Assembly (NCBI GenBank): GCA_905250125.1
Contig: CAJNOL010000498.1
Location: 62,001 to 126,000 of the forward strand
DNA length: 64,000 nucleotides
DNA from: Rotaria sordida
Taxonomy: Eukaryota; Rotifera; Eurotatoria; Philodinida; Philodinidae
Direction: 5' to 3'
Shown here: one piece after another, positions 57,936 to 64,000 of the stretch
Position numbering within the stretch: the stretch's first letter is position 1
How the letters are laid out: every line of letters begins with the position of its first letter
Notes under the pieces: model-generated
Seen by the model: the letters and a program-made list of their open reading frames with translations, nothing else
Databases searched by the model: none
Told to the model about the DNA's origin: nothing
Translations under genes and position numbers: made by a program

Positions 57936-59104
57936 CTATGGATAGAAGTTCTTGTCAATTGCTACTGAACATTCTCTTGTAGTACCAACAAACTGTTTAA
58001 TGGCTGGCTTCGTCCATCCGCCGAATGGACGGAAATCTTGAAATGACGGATTGTTATCGTAGTGTGCATACCACAGAGGAGCAGATTTGAATGTTTGCAC
58101 TCCCCCAGTGATTGGATCCCATTGAGATTTCGACGTGTAAATGCCATAGTTTACTCCGAGCCTTTTACATTCATCGACCATAGACTGAATAAACGCTACA
58201 TTTTTTCCTATATCCGCACTCCAGTACTGAGTTCCGCCTTCGACATCAAGCCACAGCATGCCAATTTTAGCACCGCTCTCCTTCAGCGTTTTGATTGTAG
58301 TTGAGATCTATATTGAATAAAAAATCTACATAAAGTATTGTTGATAGGCTTATTTAACACTTCATTGCTATTGTCCGAAGATCACACGATGTTTGTGGAT
58401 GATTCTTTGTTAGATGAAAGACATACATACAAAAATTTTTCCAAAGCACGTAAAACTTTCGGGATGTATATAATAGTTATTTTCGTATTAAAATTTAAAG
58501 ACTTTACTGAATTTTGGAAGAGATCAGAGATAAATATAAAGGAGAAAATTCGATGGATCTCAATGTTCATACAATAGTAGCGATGACTTTATTTGGTCAC
58601 CAATTTGTAAGACTAAATAAATTCTAACATCAAACTCGCATGCTTTGTTACAAAAAGAATTTCAAAGTCTAACGTTTGAATTCTTTAACTCTTTTTATAA
58701 TATTGCTTTTGTCTCAACAGGTTCCAAAAGCTTTCAAGAATATTTTTCAAAACAAACTGTTCATGTAAATGTACTTACCTGTACGGGACCATTACCACAT
58801 TTCACACACGGAAAAATGTAAGCGTCGACATGAGCTATTCTAGCATTCCAAGCATTTTTAATCGTTTGAACAGCATTCGGATCGAACGTACCAGAACTTT
58901 GATAAGCTCGAACGATAGCAAAATTGTATCCTTTTCCTGAATAAGAAACTTCAATTTGCATAAAACTGAACTCAACAGTTGTTACTTTAGAAGCGTACCT
59001 TTCAGACAAGCGAAATTCGCTTGTGTAACCGCTGTGGAGACATCGACGCCTATTGTGGCCAGTGTTGCAGGTAGAAGAACAAGTGCAATATAGAGTAACA
59101 TCAT
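57936..59104 (-). CDS. Secreted GH25-family (Chalaropsis/invertebrate-type) lysozyme, three exons
   Basis: Predicted muramidase that cleaves bacterial peptidoglycan, secreted, for digestion or defence. Minus-strand exons 59104-58999, 58936-58779 and 58307-57936; introns 62 and 471 bp; 636 nt, 211 aa. Residues 1-16 form a signal peptide (MMLLYIALVLLPATLA). The GH25 barrel follows: GVDVS with D21, NFACLK, GYNFAIVRAYQS, HVDAYIFPC, then LWLDVEGG carrying D109 and E111 (catalytic pair of the family), YGIYTSKSQW, LWYAHYD and a C-terminal KQFVGT strand. The start is the first of two adjacent ATGs and puts the signal peptide in frame. A TATA box lies about 55 bp upstream. Codon use is less A/T-biased than in UBR4. 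GH25 enzymes are common in bacteria, amoebae and nematodes, so lateral ancestry is possible. Confidence 0.93.
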
Positions 59105-59156
59105 CCTTTCTCACAGTCAAATTAATTGTATAAGCAACTTGTACGATGTTGATGGT

Positions 59157-59164
59157 CTTTTATA
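59157..59164 (-). promoter_or_regulatory. TATA box of the lysozyme gene
   Basis: TATAAAAG on the minus strand, 52-60 bp upstream of the start codon, implying a 5' UTR of about 25 nt. It is the clearest core promoter in the window and lies about 95 bp from the inverted-repeat element beginning at 59261. Confidence 0.65.
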
Positions 59165-59260
59165 GATACAAAACGTATTCGTAAATATGACGTCGTGTAT
59201 ATGTATAAAAAAGAGAATATGAGCAGTTTAGAAGACACCTGTTCGTGAGTATAATGTTGT

Positions 59261-60077
59261 TATAACACGTGGCGCAGATAAAATGAGACAATTTTTGTCC
59301 TCTCATGTTATCTTCTTTAAACTTTTGAAGTTTCACGTTCAATTAATAATTGATGATTGAAAATATTCAATGAGACCAGTTCTTTTGTTTTATTTAAACC
59401 TCTGAATTAAAAATCTTGTGTTTGAATAAAAAAAATAGGTAACAATGTCAAAAAACATCTTTTATTGGCCAAATATGAAAAAAAATTCATCCGTGAGCTG
59501 ATCTATCAGTTTCTTATCTGAAGATTGATTGTCCAACGATTGCTTAAATATAATATTGGATGGAGATTTTCTATTAAAAGTGTTTTTTCGAAGCTTACAC
59601 CAGAACAACAAAAGATCATTATTTCGGAAACTGAATAAGAAAAAATATCAAAAAAGCACTAGAGAAAAATTTAAATTATTGGACTAATAGCAGCTGTCGT
59701 CTGACTTTGTTCATTATTTATTTTTGTTCAAACACAAGATTTTTAATTCAGAAGTTTAAATTAAATAGTAGAACCAGTCTTGTTGAACGTTTTCCATCAT
59801 CGATTATTAATTGAACATGAAACTTAATTACGTAGGATGATCAAAATTTGCCGATTAGAATGTTTTTCGGCATGAAGGTGCAGTGCATGATTTTGAGATT
59901 CTTTTTGTTTAAGCCTGTTTATTCTAAAAGATCAGTACTTCATAAATAAAACTGATACCATTTTGTAGAGCAGAAAATTCTCCATCTGTTGAACATCAAA
60001 CTAGATTTTTAGAAAAAGTTAAAGTAGATAAAATGAGAGAACAAAAGTGACTCATTTAATCTGCGCCATGTGTTATA
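59261..60077. mobile_element. Nested inverted-repeat element directly upstream of the lysozyme promoter
   Basis: Outer ends TATAACACGTGGCGCAGATAAAATGAG and CTCATTTAATCTGCGCCATGTGTTATA are reverse complements. A second, better-matched arm pair lies inside: GTTCAATTAATAATTGATGATTGAAAA...GACCAGTTCT...CTGAATTAAAAATCTTGTGTTTGAA on the left at about 59338-59430, and its complement on the right at about 59720-59820. No coding frame was seen. Confidence 0.8.
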
Positions 60078-60090
60078 GAATCGTACGCTT

Positions 60091-60180
60091 TCTCATTGAC
60101 AATATGCGTCCTTGATGGTAAATCACAAATTTAACTTTTATGTGAAGTTTTTTTCTATATTTAGTTTAATGATAGCATCT
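60091..60180 (+). repeat. Direct repeat, unit 1
   Basis: TCTCATTGACAATATGCGTCCTTGA...AACTTTTATGTGAAGTTTTTTTCTATATTTAGTTTAATGATAGCAT recurs at 60772-60864 in the same orientation with scattered differences. It lies immediately right of the element ending at 60077. Confidence 0.65.
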
Positions 60181-60771
60181 CTCTCTTCCTTTTTTATGAT
60201 AAACTGAATATAAAGACAAAATAATTACTTGTTATATTACGTTCTTTTCTTCAGCTATACCAAAAAAAAGCGCAACAGTAAGAAATGTGGAAAGCTGTCG
60301 TCATCAATACGAGAAAAGGGAAGAACACTGTTATTGAACGACAATAGAGAGAAACTTTGCACAAAAAGTGAATTGGTGGCTCATTCGCTGACACTGGTAT
60401 AAATGTTATTTTGAGTCGAAATATTGCAACTGTGTTTATTAATCGATATCAAAACAGATATTTATGAAAAGAGTATTAAAGATTTGGACGATCTACAGAT
60501 TAGAATAAATGAAGAAATCGAAGTACTTTAAGAAGAAGAACCTCTGCATAGTATGTTTTTTCCTAGAAACAGAAGAAAAGTCTAAATTTTTGTATTTCGA
60601 TCAAAAGTGATAACTCTGAAGATTACTTCTGAAGTTCGTTCATAGAAATCAAAACTCGGTCTATTCACCTATAGTTTTTAAAAAATTGTTGATAAAGTTA
60701 AATTAAATAATAGAAATAGATGAACAAACTTTTGGAAAGAGTATTTTGCTACGCTCTATAGTGTAGTTACA

Positions 60772-60864
60772 CTTCCTCATTAATAATATGTGCCCCTTGA
60801 GAATGAATAATAAATGCACTTTTTATGCGAAGTTTCTTTCTATCTTTAGTTTAATGGCAGTATT
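60772..60864 (+). repeat. Direct repeat, unit 2
   Basis: CTTCCTCATTAATAATATGTGCCCCTTGA...CACTTTTTATGCGAAGTTTCTTTCTATCTTTAGTTTAATGGCAGTAT parallels unit 1 at 60091-60180. The 590 bp between the units shows no gene. Confidence 0.65.
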
Positions 60865-61040
60865 TCTTCTCCTTTCTCACATTGATGACAATATCTATCC
60901 ACGTTTCTTACTATTTTTACCTTGACTCAATAAATGATAAATATTGCTATGCATAAAGACATGCCATAAAAGATAATTATGCTATATTATACATATGTAT
61001 GTTATTCTCTTTCATTCTTTTCTTATGTACATATAACGAG

Positions 61041-62043
61041 TAGGCTAGATTGAATGGCCCCATATTGTATCTGATTTTTTCATCACCTAATAGATTTTAT
61101 TACAAAACAAAATATGCCACAAGGTCTAGCGTGAAAAGCTCTACAATTTACAGAAGATCGCTTATTTTATAGTCATACTTTTTCTTTCCAACAAAATAGG
61201 CAAACTTTTGAGTGACCAAGTTTTGACCGTACGAAAATTGTTTGCACAGAATTTTGCTTTTTCTGAAAATATTTACGATAAGCTTCAGTTTGTTAATCGT
61301 AGAGCTTTTCACGTTGCATCTTGTTGTATGTTTTGTTGTTCTTTACGAAAACATATTAGGTGATAAAAAAAAAGATGAAATATGACAGAAAGGAATTTCT
61401 TGTTCGTGTGAGAAAAAAGGTTTTGTTTTGTAAAGATGAAAACCGGTCACCCAAAATTTCGCTTATTGTGGAAACAAAATGTGCATATATACAACAAGCG
61501 GTCTTATGAAAATTGTAGAGTTTTCCACGCTGCATCTGATGGAATGTTTTGTTTTGTTTTAAAAAGAACCGTATCACATGATAAAAAAGATAAAAGAAGG
61601 AGAAATGAGTTCTTGTTCTTATAGAAAAAATTGATTTTTTTTAGCAAAGACAAAAACTGGTGATAAAAAAGCTTTGCTTTGTTTTCCCAAAGAAACGTAT
61701 ACAATTTGCATAAGCTTTATATGGTAGATTATAGAGCCTTTCGCGCTGCATCTTGTGATATATTTTATTTTTCTTTTGATGAAGTACAAAAGGTGATGAA
61801 AAGATGATGTGACAGAAAATAAGTTCGCCATGTATCAAGAAAAAGTTCTTTTTCGCACGGTCGCAGTTTGGTCACTCAAAATTTTGCCCATTTTGGAAAG
61901 AAAAAATGTAACTATAAAACAAGCGATCTTATGTAAATTGTAGAGCTTTTTATACTGCATCTCGTCGTATATCTTGTTTTGTAATAAAACGTATTGAGTG
62001 ATGAAAAAATAAAATATAAAAATGGACCATTCAACCTGGCCCA
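61041..62043. mobile_element. ~1-kb foldback element with internal ~210-bp tandem repeats
   Basis: Terminal inverted repeats of about 200 bp: TAGGCTAGATTGAATGGCCC...TTTTTTCATCACC at the left against GATGAAAAAAT...GGACCATTCAACCTGGCCCA at the right. Pairing continues through TTACAAAACAAAATAT, the AGAGCTTTTCACGCT region, GATCGCTTATTTTATAGT and GAGTGACCAAGTTTTGACCGTACG. Between the arms are direct units marked by a GTAGAGCTTTTC.CGCTGCATC motif at 61299, 61515, 61731 and 61940, spaced 216, 216 and 209 bp. Short open frames on both strands are by-products of the repeat. Confidence 0.85.
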
Positions 62044-62220
62044 TCCATTACGTTGTCAACTTTATCTATTTCTTTCATTTTTCTTCATTCCGGCAAATAT
62101 TTTTTCATATTTTTTTTTGTCTTGGTTTTTTTTTCTTTCTTTCATGTCGTCACTTAGGTATATTCTAATTGTATCATATCTATCATTGGTGTATTTCATC
62201 ATTCCAAATATATATATATT

Positions 62221-62372
62221 CCATGTTTCTCATTTTGGAAACAATCAGCGCATAGATTAAAGTTGTGACACTCGAGGCATTTGTATCGATCACCTTCGGT
62301 CGGACTACAATAACAACCAGCCATCGTACTTCCGAACATGCTGACATCGTTGAAGTCTAGAAGAAGTTCGCT
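62221..62372 (-). pseudogene. ZZ-type zinc-finger exon or fragment
   Basis: Minus-strand frame beginning after a plausible acceptor (TTTTTTCACTAG) reads ELLLDFNDVSMFGS, then a ZZ zinc-finger core: GCYCSPTEGDRYKC, LECHNFNLCADCFQ, NEKH. The four-cysteine ZZ pattern (C-x-C, C-x2-C, C-x2-C) is clear. It stops after a few more codons without a usable splice donor, and the distal His/His part of a ZZ domain is missing. This is either a truncated pseudogene or one exon of a gene whose other exons I could not find. It lies about 180 bp right of the 1-kb foldback element. Confidence 0.55.
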
Positions 62373-63537
62373 AGTGAAAAAAGAAAATTTTCAACAAAAG
62401 ATAGTGACAAATTCAAGTAGATGACCACTATCGTTTGAAAGAATTTAAAATGACTAAATGGATTTAATATGTCCTACTTTCCAAGCAAAACCAAGGAGAA
62501 AATGACGTATTGATTAACTGAAAGAGTAGGTTTGTTGTCACTCTTAGTAATGATGCTTATTAAGTTCCTTCATATTTTCAATATATGTCTGTTTCACATA
62601 TATCACATGCTCATATAAAGAAAAGTAAGACTGAAAAATGGGCACAGAAAAAACAACAGAGATAAATGTCAATAGCGGTATACTATTTAACTTAGTTTTT
62701 ACATATTTCTGAATGTTTGCCCAATACAAGAATAAGAAAAAAGAAACTAGGACAAATAATAACGAAAAGGTAAAAAAACAGAATACATTATGTTATTTGT
62801 CATATAATAAAAACAATCAATGAAAAAGAAGCATTTGACAACAACATAAAAGAAACCTTGATGTGCTATATGAAATATTCAGAAGAATTCGTTTTCACAC
62901 TGTTTAATTAGTCCCACCGGCATTTTATACAAATGAAAAAAAACATTGTCACAAACACGAAATACAGAACAACTTCCATTTGCGTAACTATCAAATAATT
63001 GCTCATGATTCTTTCTTTCGATGTAGAAAGAAACACGACTTTTTCAAAACTTCCATTGAAACTTCAAACAAGAAAACATATAAAATTGTTTTCTGAAAAT
63101 CAGTGTCACAGTCTACAATTCGACGAATTATTGTTGCTTTTCATAAACTAATCAGTTTTTAAAAGATATTAATTCAAGGATTTTAAACTAATACCAACAG
63201 TTTTTAAACTTTATATCATTTATTTAACGTTCTTCGATGATATAGAATACGAAAAAATGTTATCATATTCTCATCTTTTGTTTATAAGACCTGCAGAAAT
63301 TGAGTGTGTGGGTGTGGGTGTAGGTGGTGTGGATGTTGGTATTCACTTCTCTTTATCCATACCTACACCCACACCCTCTACTCTCATCCATCTATTCATT
63401 CCTTTAATCTGTTGCAAGTTCGTGTCTTATTTTGTTTTGTTGTCGCATTTCAATCTATAAGATTGTATTAGATCATGTTAATAAGAATAAGAAAAAAAAT
63501 TCATTTGATTGTGGAGAAAATCGAGCTGTTTTCTCCT
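62373..63537. other. Gene-free stretch near the right edge
   Basis: AT-rich sequence with no supported gene. If the ZZ fragment belonged to a live gene, its upstream exons would be expected here on the minus strand, but none is recognisable. It contains the TGTGGG hairpin at 63303-63392. Confidence 0.45.
63303..63392. repeat. Short inverted repeat with TGTGGG telomere-like units
   Basis: GTGTGTGGGTGTGGGTGTAGG faces CCTACACCCACACCC about 45 bp away. The G-rich half contains two TGTGGG hexamers plus a TGTAGG variant. This is the best example in the window of the hairpin family also seen near 57.63 kb. Confidence 0.7.
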
Positions 63538-63921
63538 TTATCTGCTTCCTTCTCTATCACAAGCAGAACAAAAGTAAATCAAACAGGAGTTCTTCTTCTG
63601 ATTTTTGTTGTCAGTAACTAAAACAACATTCGTCAAGAGAACATTCACTGTCGACTGAGGAACTTGTTGACTGAGATGGAACGGATGAGATTCACTAGAA
63701 TGAACATTGATCATTACAAGTTGTTGTTGATTACTTGTCAAAATTGTTTTAGGACAAATGATCACATGTTCGATTTCGATTAACAACTTCTTTCCAATTA
63801 TTGAAATAATCAAAGAGACAATTTGACAGTAAAAATTACTTTTGAATTCTGAGTAACTGAGTAGTCCATCTATTCTTGGCTTGGATTCTTCAAAATCAAA
63901 ACCATCAAATGACCAAACAGT
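63538..63921 (-). CDS. Unrecognised open frame at the right edge
   Basis: Open minus-strand frame of about 127 codons with no ATG in its first 36 codons. It has natural-looking codon use and a hydrophobic start (FYCQIVSLIISIIGKKLLIE) followed by a mixed region (VIICPKTILTSNQQQ, SSESHPFHLSQQVPQS). It could be part of an exon of a gene whose 5' end lies outside the window, a pseudogene, or chance. The last 20 or so codons before the stop look non-coding, so an exon boundary near 63620 is possible. No family recognised. Confidence 0.3.
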   Translation of the reverse strand, partial: TVWSFDGFDFEESKPRIDGLLSYSEFKSNFYCQIVSLIISIIGKKLLIEIEHVIICPKTILTSNQQQLVMINVHSSESHPFHLSQQVPQSTVNVLLTNVVLVTDNKNQKKNSCLIYFCSACDREGSR

Positions 63922-64000
63922 TTATTCCTTATATTGGAAAGAATTTGACTGCAAGCTATCTGATGAGATCCATCTTCTTAATAAAACCAAATCCGGATCA

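Noticed and set aside
57962..58304. Additional open frames of 61 and 80 codons over the lysozyme gene
   Set aside because: Alternative frames of the third lysozyme exon, which has a clear GH25 reading.
61041..62043. Regularly spaced repeats that might suggest a CRISPR-like array
   Set aside because: Units are ~210 bp, diverged and enclosed by inverted ends in a eukaryotic genome; this is a foldback element.

Overview
The window looks like nuclear DNA from a small AT-rich metazoan, most probably a bdelloid rotifer. Grounds: spliceosomal GT-AG introns, most only 55-73 bp; a complete animal-type UBR4 gene; a decayed kinesin-light-chain-like TPR gene of the type expanded in bdelloids; short TGTGGG-type (bdelloid telomere-like) motifs; many foldback/MITE-like inverted repeats; and a spliced gene whose two domains suggest lateral acquisition. 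The organism is an inference. All exon models below were built by eye from open frames, splice sites and intron phase; no transcript was seen.

Layout. 0.3-6.7 kb (+) and 14.2-11.8 kb (-): a convergent pair of three-exon paralogs (555 and 484 aa) with a histidine-triad-like motif and a coiled-coil tail, not recognised as a named family. Between them lie a 100-N assembly gap and a TPR pseudogene. 20.2-18.1 kb (-): a seven-exon calcineurin-like metallophosphoesterase (302 aa) with a MITE in its one long intron. 51.2-23.4 kb (-): a 20-exon UBR4/POE E3 ubiquitin ligase (5044 aa), with UBR box, C-terminal hemiRING module and conserved C-terminus. It has 11 tiny introns and eight introns of about 1-2 kb, nearly all of which carry inverted-repeat or GC-richer insertions. 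52.15-52.96 kb (+), head-to-head with UBR4: a secreted 209-aa protein joining a YscW-type beta domain to a potato-inhibitor-I domain. 57.5-56.4 kb (-): remains of a PKN-like kinase. 59.1-57.9 kb (-): a secreted GH25 lysozyme with a TATA box. 59.2-62.1 kb: a cluster of inverted-repeat elements, the largest about 1 kb with internal ~210-bp tandem repeats. 62.2-63.9 kb: a ZZ zinc-finger fragment and an unrecognised open frame at the right edge.

The genes do not form a pathway or operon. UBR4 and the phosphoesterase are housekeeping genes; the lysozyme and the inhibitor fusion are plausible feeding or defence secretions. The strongest candidates for something new are the inhibitor fusion, the HIT-like paralog pair, and the inverted-repeat elements concentrated in long introns and next to a promoter.
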